The position numbers and the translations under genes were made by a program. This document shows positions 1 to 6,890 of a stretch of DNA of 10,590 bases, one piece after another; the stretch's first letter is position 1; each line of letters begins with the position of its first letter. Source of the stretch: Lactobacillaceae bacterium UBA639 (GTDB lineage: Bacteria > Bacillota > Bacilli > Lactobacillales > Lactobacillaceae); NCBI GenBank assembly GCA_002299975.1, contig DBOT01000140.1, positions 1 to 10,590 on the forward strand, written 5' to 3'. The notes beneath the pieces are model-generated. The model ran no database searches. It had not been told where the DNA came from and saw only the letters and a list, made by a program, of their open reading frames with translations.

Positions 1-363
1 GCCGTTCCTAAGAAGTACCGGCAGGCTTCCGCCGGACTGGGGGCCACCCGTTGGCAAACTATCTCCCGCGTCATCATCCCCAGCGCCAAAGACGGTATCC
101 TGACCGCCGCGGTCTTCGGGATGGCCCGGGTATTCGGTGAGGCGCTGGCCGTTCAGATGGTGATTGGTAATACGGCCGTCATGCCAAAGGGGCTGGTCGA
201 GTCTTCAGCAACCCTCACCAGTGTCCTGACTACTGGAATCGGTAACTCGGTCATGGGGACCGCGGATAACAACGCCCTCTGGTCCTTAACCCTGATCCTA
301 TTGGTAATGTCACTAGCCTTTAATTTATTGATCCACCTGGTAAGCAAGAAAGGAGTTGCATAA
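1..363 (+). CDS. pstC: Phosphate ABC transporter permease PstC (3' end only)
   Basis: This is the C-terminal 120 residues of one of the two membrane subunits of the high-affinity phosphate importer PstSCAB. The frame is open from base 1 and ends at TAA 361-363, so the gene starts left of the window. The segment opens in the cytoplasmic EAA loop that docks on the ATPase PstB (QASAGLG followed about ten residues later by VIIPSA). It continues with the ARVFGEALAVQMVIGN stretch typical of PstC and ends with a transmembrane helix (WSLTLILLVMSLAFNLLIHL) and a short basic tail. The stop overlaps the pstA start (TAATG), which implies translational coupling. The assignment as PstC rather than PstA rests on its position directly before a full PstA and on the FGEALAVQMVIGN stretch. 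Confidence 0.93.
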   Translation, partial: AVPKKYRQASAGLGATRWQTISRVIIPSAKDGILTAAVFGMARVFGEALAVQMVIGNTAVMPKGLVESSATLTSVLTTGIGNSVMGTADNNALWSLTLILLVMSLAFNLLIHLVSKKGVA

Positions 364-1244
364 TGTCACCTGAACGCGTTGATAAAATCGCCACGGGAAT
401 CATCCTGGGTCTGGCTGGAATCGTTGGCCTAATCATACTAGGCCTATTGGGTTATATTCTCGCCCAGGGCATTCCCCACATCTCCTGGCACTTCCTAACC
501 AGTGGGGCAGAATCATTCACTGCCGGTGGAGGGATTCGTGACCAGCTGTTCAACTCCCTCTACCTTGTCGTCTTAACCATGATCGTCTCCGTCCCCCTTA
601 CCCTCTGTGCAGCGATCTACCTCAGTGAATACGCCCCGGATAACCGGCGAACCCGCCTGCTCCGGTTGGTAATCGAGGTTCTGAGCTCACTGCCCTCCGT
701 GGTTGTCGGGTTATTCGGCTACCTGGTCTTCGTTTTGAAATTCGGCTTGGACTTCTCTCTTCTTGCCGGCGCCCTGGCGTTGACCATCCTCAACCTCCCC
801 ATCCTGACCCGTAGCTGCGAGGATGCCCTCCGCCAGGTGCCATATCTCCAGCGTCAGGCCGGTCTGGGACTGGGAATGGCTAAGTGGCGCGTCACTACCA
901 AGATCGTCCTGCCAGCCGCCCTCCCTGGGATTATCACCGGGGCCATTCTGAGTGCTGGCCGGATCTTCGGTGAGGCCGCTGCCCTTATTTACACTGCCGG
1001 TCAGAGTGCCCCAGTGATCAGCTATACCGACTGGAACCCGTTCAGTCCAACCAGCTTCCTTAACCCCATGCGGCCCGCTGAAACGCTCGCGGTCCACATC
1101 TGGAAGGTCAACAGTGAGGGCCTGGTTCCCGATGCCCGGGCAGTCTCCAACGGTTCCGCCGCGGTCTTAATCATCACTATCCTGTTATTTAACCTGATCG
1201 CCCGTTACGTCGGGCACCGGATCAAACGTCGCCTAGCAAAGTGA
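363..1244 (+). CDS. pstA: Phosphate ABC transporter permease PstA
   Basis: PstA is the second membrane subunit of the PstSCAB phosphate importer, 293 residues, close to the usual family size. Visible hydrophobic segments include residues 10-34, 66-87, about 100-125, 132-149, about 188-212 and a last helix near 265-285 followed by a basic tail ([10 protein letters not shown]). The cytoplasmic EAA loop lies at about 164-190 ([14 protein letters not shown] then [10 protein letters not shown]), and the family-typical [15 protein letters not shown] follows it. The ATG at 363 overlaps the pstC stop and is preceded by AGGAG at 351-355. The stop TGA 1242-1244 overlaps the ribosome-binding site of pstB, so translation of the operon is probably coupled. 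Confidence 0.96.
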   Translation: MSPERVDKIATGIILGLAGIVGLIILGLLGYILAQGIPHISWHFLTSGAESFTAGGGIRDQLFNSLYLVVLTMIVSVPLTLCAAIYLSEYAPDNRRTRLLRLVIEVLSSLPSVVVGLFGYLVFVLKFGLDFSLLAGALALTILNLPILTRSCEDALRQVPYLQRQAGLGLGMAKWRVTTKIVLPAALPGIITGAILSAGRIFGEAAALIYTAGQSAPVISYTDWNPFSPTSFLNPMRPAETLAVHIWKVNSEGLVPDARAVSNGSAAVLIITILLFNLIARYVGHRIKRRLAK

Positions 1245-1255
1245 GGAATAGAAGA

Positions 1256-2011
1256 ATGCAAACAAACTCAGCCTTAGAAGTAAAGGATCTCCAAGTCTTT
1301 TACGGTGATAAGCACGTTGTCTTTGACGTCAACCTCAAGTTTCCCCAGCACCAGATCACGGCCCTGATCGGGGCCTCGGGTTCGGGAAAATCAACCGTCC
1401 TGCGCAGTCTCAACCGAATGAACGACGACCTCGCCACGGTAACCGGGGAAATCAACTTCCACGGTGTCAACATCAACCAGCCCCAGGTCAACGTCTACCG
1501 GGTAAGACAGCGGATCGGAATGGTCTTTCAGCAACCAACCCCCTTCCCCATGTCAATTTACGAGAACGTGATCTACGGCCTGCGTCTGGCTGGCGAAAAG
1601 GACCGCAACGTCCTTGATCAACGAGTTGAGGAAAGTCTCCGTCAGGCCGCCCTCTGGGACGAGGTGAAGGACCAGCTCCAGTCTAGTGCTTTAGCCTTAT
1701 CCGGTGGTCAGCAACAACGCCTCTGCATCGCCCGTACGCTGGCGGTTCGGCCGGAAATCATTCTCATGGACGAACCGACCAGCGCCCTCGACCCGGTTTC
1801 GACTTCGCAGATTGAGGATACCCTAGTACAATTAAAGGAGCAGTTTACAATCATCATGGTGACCCACAATATGCAGCAGGCATCCCGGTCAGCGGACTGG
1901 ACTGCCTTCATGCACCAGGGCCACCTGATTGAATTCGATAAGACCGCCACAATCTTTATGAACCCACACGAGCAGCAAACGGCCGACTATCTGAGCGGCA
2001 AGTTTGGTTAG
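1256..2011 (+). CDS. pstB: Phosphate import ATP-binding protein PstB
   Basis: PstB is the cytoplasmic ATPase that powers phosphate import through PstA/PstC. The 251 residues match the normal PstB length. Walker A is GASGSGKST (39-47), the Q-loop is near Q92, the ABC signature is LSGGQ (148-152), Walker B is ILMDE (169-173), the D-loop SALD follows, and the H-loop histidine is H204 in MVTHNMQQ. The frame extends upstream to a GTG at 1241. I prefer ATG 1256 because GAGGAA (1243-1248) is spaced correctly before it, whereas the GTG has no ribosome-binding site and overlaps pstA. Only one pstB is present here, while many lactobacilli carry two tandem pstB copies. The stop TAG (2009-2011) forms part of the ribosome-binding site of phoU. 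Confidence 0.96.
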   Translation: MQTNSALEVKDLQVFYGDKHVVFDVNLKFPQHQITALIGASGSGKSTVLRSLNRMNDDLATVTGEINFHGVNINQPQVNVYRVRQRIGMVFQQPTPFPMSIYENVIYGLRLAGEKDRNVLDQRVEESLRQAALWDEVKDQLQSSALALSGGQQQRLCIARTLAVRPEIILMDEPTSALDPVSTSQIEDTLVQLKEQFTIIMVTHNMQQASRSADWTAFMHQGHLIEFDKTATIFMNPHEQQTADYLSGKFG

Positions 2012-2021
2012 GAGGAAAAAT

Positions 2022-2723
2022 ATGGGTGCTATTTTTAACGACGAACTGAAACGTCTCCGTGGCCACTTCATGGAGATGGGAATCGATGCCAGTGAGCAGA
2101 TCTACCAGGCAACCAAGGCCTTCACAGAGCATGATCCCGCCCTTGCCAACCAGGTTCTGACTACGGATAACAAGATCAACGATGAGGAGGTTAGCCTAGA
2201 AAAGGAAGCCCTCAAGCTGATGGCCCTCCAGCAGCCGGTCGCCAGTGACTTTCGTAAGATCATCAGCATCTTAAAGGCCAGTAGCGATATCGAGCGGCTC
2301 GGGGACTACGCCACCCACATTGCCCGGGCTGCAATCAACCTGAGTGATCGGGAGCATAATGAGCAGATTGAAGGGCAAATCGAGAAGATGATGTTGATCG
2401 TACGCGAGATGCTGGAACGGGTCCTGGATGCCTATGCCCAAACAAATGAACAGGCGGCATACGAGGTCGCTAACGAGGACCTGCGCGTCGACATGATTTA
2501 CGTCCAGCAGCAACAGGCTATCCTGACGGCGCTGGCCAAGGCGGGCGGTAACGTTAAGACTTACAGCGACTATCTTGCGGTCATCCGCTACCTTGAACGG
2601 TCGGGTGACCACATCGTCAACCTCGCCGAATGGATCATCTACATCGGTTCCGGAAAGCTGGTGGAATTAAATCCCGGCAAGGCTGACCCCACGATGGTTG
2701 AACGCAAGCTAAAGGAACAATAA
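2022..2723 (+). CDS. phoU: Phosphate transport system accessory protein PhoU
   Basis: PhoU is a cytoplasmic, metal-binding, all-helical protein that restrains Pst transport and phosphate signalling when phosphate is plentiful. The 233 residues form two related three-helix repeats. Each repeat carries the ERxGD-type metal motif: SDIERLGDYATHI (E91-D95) and RYLERSGDHIVNLAE (E192-D196). An IND-E acidic stretch and LALQQPVASDFR-like segment before the first motif are also typical. The frame is open from 2004, but ATG 2022 is chosen because a full AGGAGG lies at 2010-2015 directly before it and overlaps the pstB stop. It is the last gene of the pst operon, followed by a strong terminator. Confidence 0.95.
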   Translation: MGAIFNDELKRLRGHFMEMGIDASEQIYQATKAFTEHDPALANQVLTTDNKINDEEVSLEKEALKLMALQQPVASDFRKIISILKASSDIERLGDYATHIARAAINLSDREHNEQIEGQIEKMMLIVREMLERVLDAYAQTNEQAAYEVANEDLRVDMIYVQQQQAILTALAKAGGNVKTYSDYLAVIRYLERSGDHIVNLAEWIIYIGSGKLVELNPGKADPTMVERKLKEQ

Positions 2724-2727
2724 TATC

Positions 2728-2762
2728 AAAAAATGGATTGTGCAGTGCGCAATCCATTTTTT
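2728..2762. terminator. Bidirectional intrinsic terminator between phoU and ppk2
   Basis: There is a perfect 13-bp inverted repeat: AAAAAATGGATTG (2728-2740) against CAATCCATTTTTT (2750-2762). The nine-base interior can add two more GC pairs around an AGT loop. With A-run on the left and T-run on the right, the hairpin is followed by a U-tract in both directions. It therefore can terminate both the pst operon (+) and ppk2 (-). It lies five bases after the phoU stop and five bases before the ppk2 stop. Confidence 0.95.
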
Positions 2763-2766
2763 ATTT

Positions 2767-3654
2767 CTAATTTTTCTTTCCGTCTTCATTTAATAGAATC
2801 TGGTGGGCCTTAGCCAATTCCCCTTCCTGATCGGGGGTCATCTCTGGGTAAGCCAGTGGCAACTTTTCAATTTGCTTGGTGATGATATCCGAGACAATCA
2901 GCCGTGAGTACCACTTGTCATCGGCCGGGATGACGTACCACGGGTTCTCCTTAGTAGCGGTGGCGTTGATCGCCTTGTTGTAGGCTGACTGGTACTTATC
3001 CCAGTACTGCCGTTCACGGATATCGGCCGCAGAGAACTTCCAATTCTTCCGTGGCGTCTCAATCCGGGATAAGAACCGGTTCTTCTGCTCCTCCTTGGAG
3101 ACGTGGAGGAAGAACTTCAGGATCATGTAGCCGTTGTGAGACAGGTATTTTTCGTAGTTACGAATATCCTCATAGCGCATGTCGAAGAAGTCCTTGTTGA
3201 CATCCAGCAGGGTCGTCACGCCCGGCAGGTTTGCCTTGAGAATTAATTCTGGGTGTACTCGGGAAACCAGGACATCCTCATAGTAGGACCGGTTAAACAC
3301 CCCGATTGATCCCCGCTCTGGCAGGGCCTTGTTAATCCGCCAAAGGTATTCATGCTGCAGCTCCTCTGAGGTTGGCTGCTTAAAGTTAGCAACCTTTAAG
3401 CCAACCGGGTTCACTCCGGAGAAGATGTGTGAGATCATACTGTCCTTACCGGCGGCATCCATTGCCTGGAAGACGACAATCACCCCGTAACGGTGACGGG
3501 CATACATCTTCTTTTGGGCTTCTTTGATCCGCTTAATATTCTTATCGATCGTGTCCTTGATCTTGTCAAGCTGATCAGTGGAGTCCGCCACCCAAGTTGG
3601 GGCCTTCTTAATGTTAAAGTTGTCTTTTGTATAACGGTACTGTTTAGTATCCAT
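2767..3654 (-). CDS. ppk2: Polyphosphate kinase 2 family protein (class III-like)
   Basis: PPK2 enzymes transfer phosphate between polyphosphate and nucleotides. The 295 residues fit a one-domain PPK2. Walker A is AMDAAGKDS (64-72), followed by SGVNPVGLKVANFKQPT. Walker B is VFNRSYYEDVLVSRVHPE (119-135). The lid region is RIETPRKNWKFSAADIRER (197-215). The AAGKD and NRSYYEDVLV..VHPE forms resemble class III enzymes, which phosphorylate both AMP and ADP with polyphosphate; that substrate range is inferred from family resemblance. The frame is open back to 3762, but the upstream 36 residues would be encoded across the neighbouring terminator and the promoter. ATG 3654 has GGGAGGT well spaced before it. 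It converges on phoU, suggesting a role linked to phosphate stores. No PPK1 is seen in the window. Confidence 0.92.
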   Translation of the reverse strand: MDTKQYRYTKDNFNIKKAPTWVADSTDQLDKIKDTIDKNIKRIKEAQKKMYARHRYGVIVVFQAMDAAGKDSMISHIFSGVNPVGLKVANFKQPTSEELQHEYLWRINKALPERGSIGVFNRSYYEDVLVSRVHPELILKANLPGVTTLLDVNKDFFDMRYEDIRNYEKYLSHNGYMILKFFLHVSKEEQKNRFLSRIETPRKNWKFSAADIRERQYWDKYQSAYNKAINATATKENPWYVIPADDKWYSRLIVSDIITKQIEKLPLAYPEMTPDQEGELAKAHQILLNEDGKKN

Positions 3655-3685
3655 CGCTCTTACCTCCCTTAGCCTTATAGGTCCC

Positions 3686-3716
3686 ATTTTAGCATCTTCA
3701 CTAGTTGGGATGGCAA
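3686..3716 (-). promoter_or_regulatory. Predicted promoter of ppk2
   Basis: On the minus strand there is an extended -10, TGCTAAAAT (hexamer 3686-3691, TG at 3693-3694), and a TTGCCA -35 (3711-3716) at a 19-base spacing. It lies about 30 bases before the chosen ppk2 start and downstream of the terminator of the previous gene, which fits an independent transcript. The spacing is longer than optimal; the TG extension may compensate. Confidence 0.6.
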
Positions 3717-3743
3717 GACATTTCCCAGGAAATAACTCTAAAC

Positions 3744-3777
3744 TAAAAGGGTTAGGCCGCAACGTCTAACCCTTTTA
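3744..3777 (-). terminator. Intrinsic terminator of the MFS / zinc-ribbon unit
   Basis: There is a perfect 12-bp inverted repeat, TAAAAGGGTTAG (3744-3755) against CTAACCCTTTTA (3766-3777), with a ten-base loop. On the minus strand it begins directly after the stop codon of the zinc-ribbon gene and ends in TTTTA followed by a T-rich stretch (GTTTAGAGTTATTT). It separates that gene from ppk2. The sequence is nearly symmetrical, so weak activity in the other direction is possible. Confidence 0.85.
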
Positions 3778-4089
3778 CTAATTCAGTTGTGCGGGACTGA
3801 CCGGCTGCTTACCATGCTTCAGCTTACCGATTTTACCCTCGCGACCATCATTGACAATAAATTCATCAACCGCCCCGCAATGCTCACAGGCCACCACAAT
3901 CTGGTAACGTTGTGAGTCATCCTGGTTGGTGTCCATCCAGTTTCGTTCCGCGATCACTAACGGCTCTTTATGGCACCGGTAGCACGAAACCTCCAGTTGC
4001 CGATTCTCACGAAAACCGTCACCGGTCTTCCCGACCATTCCATAGCGGTCCTCACCATGAACATTATCAAAGTTGTTGTAGAACACCAC
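3778..4089 (-). CDS. Small zinc-ribbon-like protein of unknown function
   Basis: I do not recognise this 103-residue protein by name. It has two CxxC pairs, SCYRCHK (C36, C39) and ACEHCG (C68, C71), spaced about 28 residues apart. This is the pattern of a four-cysteine zinc ribbon in which each pair sits on a knuckle at the end of a beta-hairpin. The segments around the pairs (VSCYRC and YQIVVACEHCG) look like beta strands. The C-terminus is basic (KIGKLKHGKQP). No signal peptide or membrane segment is visible. The start is GTG 4089 with AGGA at a good distance; a second GTG follows at 4086. It begins ten bases after the MFS transporter stop, so the two are very likely co-transcribed, and a terminator follows at once. 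A nucleic-acid or protein-binding role is possible but only inferred. Confidence 0.82.
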   Translation of the reverse strand: MVFYNNFDNVHGEDRYGMVGKTGDGFRENRQLEVSCYRCHKEPLVIAERNWMDTNQDDSQRYQIVVACEHCGAVDEFIVNDGREGKIGKLKHGKQPVSPAQLN

Positions 4090-4099
4090 AATTACTTCC

Positions 4100-5305
4100 T
4101 TAGTACTTGACCGTCCGGGACTTGTTCAGCTGAACAACTGCCCAGACAATAATTTCCATTACAAAGATTGAGACCGCGCAGACCACAAAGAGGATGTGGT
4201 AGGAGGCTGCTCCAATAATCAGGCCCCCAAACAGTGGCCCAAACGCCTTCCCGAGTGACGAGAACGCGTTAAGAATCCCTTGGTACTTACCCTTAACATC
4301 AACTGGCGAGAGGCTGTTAACGATGGCAGGCATTGTTGGGAAGGCCGTGGCTTCACCAATCGTCAGGATCACCATGGCGATAACGTACCAGGCGTAGCTC
4401 TTAGCAAATAGCAAGAGGACGAAGGAGAAGCCAACCGTAAAGATCCCAATGAAGACTTGCGCATAGGGGTTATTATGCCAGCGGTTCAGCCAGGTCAAAA
4501 GCAGTTGCATGATGACGATCAGGACCCCGTTCAACGTCCATAGCAGACTGTACTTGGTCATTGAAATCCCCTGTTCAGTCATGAAGACAGACAGGTTACT
4601 GGACCACTGCTCGTACATCGTCCAGACTACGCAGAGTGCCACAAAGAAGATCCAAGTAATCCACAAGTTGGCGCGAGGTAGCTTGGTCGTTGTTTCTGCC
4701 TCGTCGCTCTTGAACCGTTCGGGATCCACCGCTGCTGGGTGCGGATCTTCACGGAAGTAGACGAAGACGACAATCGTGAAGAGGATGTAGAGGATCGTCG
4801 TGATGGTAAACAGCGGTGAGATGTTTCCGTGGGCGTGCTGATAGAGCGGGCCGACAATCGTGGTCCCGATCACCATCCCCAAGTTGTTAGCGAAGTAGAG
4901 CATGTTGAAGACGTAACGGCCATCTTTGTGTAGCCGGGTCCCAAACGAATTAACCATCGTAATGATCCAGCCGTTGAAAAAGCCGATCGCCGTCAACAGG
5001 ATAGCGTAGATGGGCCAACCATTGAAGAAGATCATTGCGCCGATCACAATGGTCGCGGCGATGGTCCCACCAAGCATCAGGTGGCGCGGATTCCGTTTAT
5101 CAAAGAGCAATCCACTGATATAGCTACCGACCACATTGGCCCCGGAATAAAATAGCAAGACAATCCCTGATACGGTTAATGACTCGTGCAGCTGCTCATG
5201 CATATAAATCGTGGTCAATGGCCAGACAAAACTGTTGCCGATACTCCCGAAGAACATCCCCAACAGCAGCCATTTCAACTCAATTCCCTTTGTTTGACGG
5301 TTCAT
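4100..5305 (-). CDS. MFS transporter, 12-TM, DHA1-like (substrate unknown)
   Basis: This is a 401-residue major facilitator superfamily carrier of the plasma membrane. Twelve hydrophobic segments can be counted, at about 12-34, 46-68, 76-94, 98-117, 131-155, 164-184, 213-235, 252-273, 281-301, 304-329, 341-365 and 369-391. A charged cytoplasmic loop (185-212) separates the two halves. The TM2-TM3 loop GLLFDKRNPRH (66-76) is a version of the MFS A motif. The architecture and size fit the drug/H+ antiporter-1 group (MdtG/YttB-like), but the substrate cannot be read from the sequence. ATG 5305 has a full AGGAGG seven bases upstream. The zinc-ribbon gene follows with a ten-base gap. No convincing promoter was found before it; see the hairpin entry at 5395-5429. 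Confidence 0.9.
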   Translation of the reverse strand: MNRQTKGIELKWLLLGMFFGSIGNSFVWPLTTIYMHEQLHESLTVSGIVLLFYSGANVVGSYISGLLFDKRNPRHLMLGGTIAATIVIGAMIFFNGWPIYAILLTAIGFFNGWIITMVNSFGTRLHKDGRYVFNMLYFANNLGMVIGTTIVGPLYQHAHGNISPLFTITTILYILFTIVVFVYFREDPHPAAVDPERFKSDEAETTTKLPRANLWITWIFFVALCVVWTMYEQWSSNLSVFMTEQGISMTKYSLLWTLNGVLIVIMQLLLTWLNRWHNNPYAQVFIGIFTVGFSFVLLLFAKSYAWYVIAMVILTIGEATAFPTMPAIVNSLSPVDVKGKYQGILNAFSSLGKAFGPLFGGLIIGAASYHILFVVCAVSIFVMEIIVWAVVQLNKSRTVKY

Positions 5306-5394
5306 CCTAACGCCTCCTTGTTTTTTCTCCTTAAGCGAACGAAAAGAGCACTCCAGTAAATCTGAAACGCCCCTTCGATACTACAGTTACATAG

Positions 5395-5429
5395 CTGAGA
5401 ACTCGGCCATAGCCTAGACTGGTTCTCGG
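5395..5429 (-). repeat. Inverted repeat in the dnaB - MFS intergenic region
   Basis: The 128-base gap between dnaB and the MFS gene contains an imperfect hairpin. GAGAAC (5397-5402) pairs with GTTCTC (5422-5427), is extended outward by a G-T and a C-G pair, and has a small GGC/GCC stem inside. On the minus strand, the direction of the flanking genes, no T-run follows it, so it is not a standard dnaB terminator. The T-rich flank (5431-5446) lies on the other side. It may be a weak terminator, an RNA processing site or a leader structure for the MFS gene. Nothing else in the gap was recognised. Confidence 0.5.
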
Positions 5430-5433
5430 ACTT

Positions 5434-6828
5434 TTAGTTTTGTTGTTCCCCCGGTACGTAGGCCACGGAGGCAAACTTGTTGTAAGACTTCGCAAACAAC
5501 AGCTTGACTGTCCCCCGCGGGCCACTCCGGTTCTTCTCAATGATGACTTCGACTTCACTGACGTTGGAGTCGTCACCATCACCGTTTTGACCACCGTCCT
5601 GTTGGTCATCATCACCATCATCGTGCTCGTAATAGTCGTCACGGTAAAGAAAACTAACGATATCCGCATCCTGTTCAATTGATCCGGACTCACGAATATC
5701 AGACAGGACCGGCCGCTTGTCTTGCCGCTGTTCAACTCCCCGGGAGAGCTGTGACAGAGCAATTACCGGTACCTCTAATTCCTTAGCCAGCTTCTTGAGC
5801 TGCCGTGAAATCTCGGACACTTCCTGTTGCCGGTTATCAGGGTTGCTCCCTTCAATCAGCTGCAGGTAATCAATCACGATTAGGCCCAGGTTACCGGTCT
5901 CCTTCTTCAACCGTCGGCAGCGCGCCCGAATCTCGGCTACCTTAATTCCGGCGGTGTCGTCGATATAGAGGTGGGCATTCGACAGCGTCCCCGCTGCAAA
6001 GAACAGGCTCTCCCATTCATCAGGGGTCAGGTTCCCGGTCCGGAGGTGGTTGGCATCAATATTTCCTTCAGCACACAACATCCGGTTGACCAGTGATTCG
6101 GCACCCATTTCAAGACTGAAGATTGCCACCGTCTTATCAGTCTTAGTGGCCACGTTCTGGGCAATGTTGAGGGCAAAGGCGGTCTTCCCCACCGCCGGCC
6201 GGGCCGCAATGATTACCAGTTCATCGGGATGGAAACCAGTCGTCATCCGGTCTAGTTGCGGGTACCCCGTCTCCAGACCAGTAATCTCTGAGTCATTGCC
6301 AGAGAGGGTCTCGATGTGGTTCATCGCACTGTTTAGGACCTGCTGGATGTTCTGGAAACCATCCTGGTTATTTGATTCAGACACGTGCAGGATGGACTGC
6401 TCCGCCTGGTCGATCAGGTCGGTGGTGTCGTTATCGTCTGCGTACCCCTCGTTGATGATCTTAGTGGCGGTATTGATCAGGTTACGGCGGACGGCCTTAT
6501 CATGGACAATCTTGGCATAGAAGGTCACGTTAGCCGCTGACGGAACTGACGAGGCCAGTTCAGCTAGGTAGACCATCCCACCAACGTTTTCGGTCTGCTT
6601 GTCCTTATCCAGGGCACTCTTGATCGTCACCACGTCGATTGGCTGGTCATCATCATTCAACGCCACCATCTTCGAAAAGATAATCTGGTGGGCCCGCTTA
6701 TAAAAATCCCCGGGTTGCAAGTATTCCATTGCGTCTGCCAACGCGTTCTTACTTAAAAAAGCAGCTCCAAGAACTGCCTTTTCAGCTTCAATATCGTGTG
6801 GCTCTTCTTGCATTGGTGCATTATCCAT
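5434..6828 (-). CDS. dnaB: Replicative DNA helicase DnaB
   Basis: This is the hexameric 5'-3' helicase that unwinds DNA at the replication fork (called DnaC in Bacillus). The 464 residues have the standard order: an N-terminal helical domain (about 8-110, PHDIEAEKAVLGA, PGDFYKRAHQIIF), a linker helix region, and a RecA-like domain. Walker A is ARPAVGKT (209-216), Walker B is LIVIDYLQLI (316-325), and the conserved SQLSRGVEQR (359-368) and ESGSIEQDAD (380-389) follow. The arginine-finger region is EKNRSGPRGTV (431-441). Residues 401-422, between the conserved FLYRDDYY and that region, are an Asp/Gln/Gly-rich insertion. ATG 6828 has GAGGT upstream. The gene follows rplI, as is usual in Firmicutes. 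Confidence 0.97.
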   Translation of the reverse strand: MDNAPMQEEPHDIEAEKAVLGAAFLSKNALADAMEYLQPGDFYKRAHQIIFSKMVALNDDDQPIDVVTIKSALDKDKQTENVGGMVYLAELASSVPSAANVTFYAKIVHDKAVRRNLINTATKIINEGYADDNDTTDLIDQAEQSILHVSESNNQDGFQNIQQVLNSAMNHIETLSGNDSEITGLETGYPQLDRMTTGFHPDELVIIAARPAVGKTAFALNIAQNVATKTDKTVAIFSLEMGAESLVNRMLCAEGNIDANHLRTGNLTPDEWESLFFAAGTLSNAHLYIDDTAGIKVAEIRARCRRLKKETGNLGLIVIDYLQLIEGSNPDNRQQEVSEISRQLKKLAKELEVPVIALSQLSRGVEQRQDKRPVLSDIRESGSIEQDADIVSFLYRDDYYEHDDGDDDQQDGGQNGDGDDSNVSEVEVIIEKNRSGPRGTVKLLFAKSYNKFASVAYVPGEQQN

Positions 6829-6861
6829 GACGATACCTCGCTTTTAATAAATCGAAATTCA

Positions 6862-6890
6862 ATTATACCGATTAAACTACTTTTCCGCAA
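6862..6890 (-). promoter_or_regulatory. Predicted internal promoter for dnaB
   Basis: On the minus strand there is a consensus TATAAT -10 (6862-6867), 17 bases downstream of TTGCGG (6885-6890). The -35 overlaps the last codons of rplI and the -10 lies in the 48-base gap. The predicted RNA would start about 26 bases before the dnaB ATG. This would let dnaB be expressed separately from the gdpP-rplI transcript. The -35 matches only the TTG part of the consensus. Confidence 0.6.

Noticed and set aside
711..1097. 128-residue minus-strand frame within pstA
   Set aside because: It is opposite the conserved EAA-loop region of pstA and has no supporting signals.
3655..3762. Longer PPK2 start giving 36 extra N-terminal residues
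   Set aside because: The extra stretch is read through the promoter region and part of the preceding terminator, has no family counterpart, and a strong GGGAGGT site precedes ATG 3654.
5306..5433. Possible tRNA or known riboswitch in the dnaB - MFS gap
   Set aside because: No cloverleaf, no proper T-loop sequence and no conserved core of a riboswitch class I know could be found.
5331..5762. 143-residue minus-strand frame overlapping the end of dnaB
   Set aside because: It shares dnaB DNA in another frame, is Ser/Thr/Val-rich as expected for a shifted Asp-rich region, and shows no domain.
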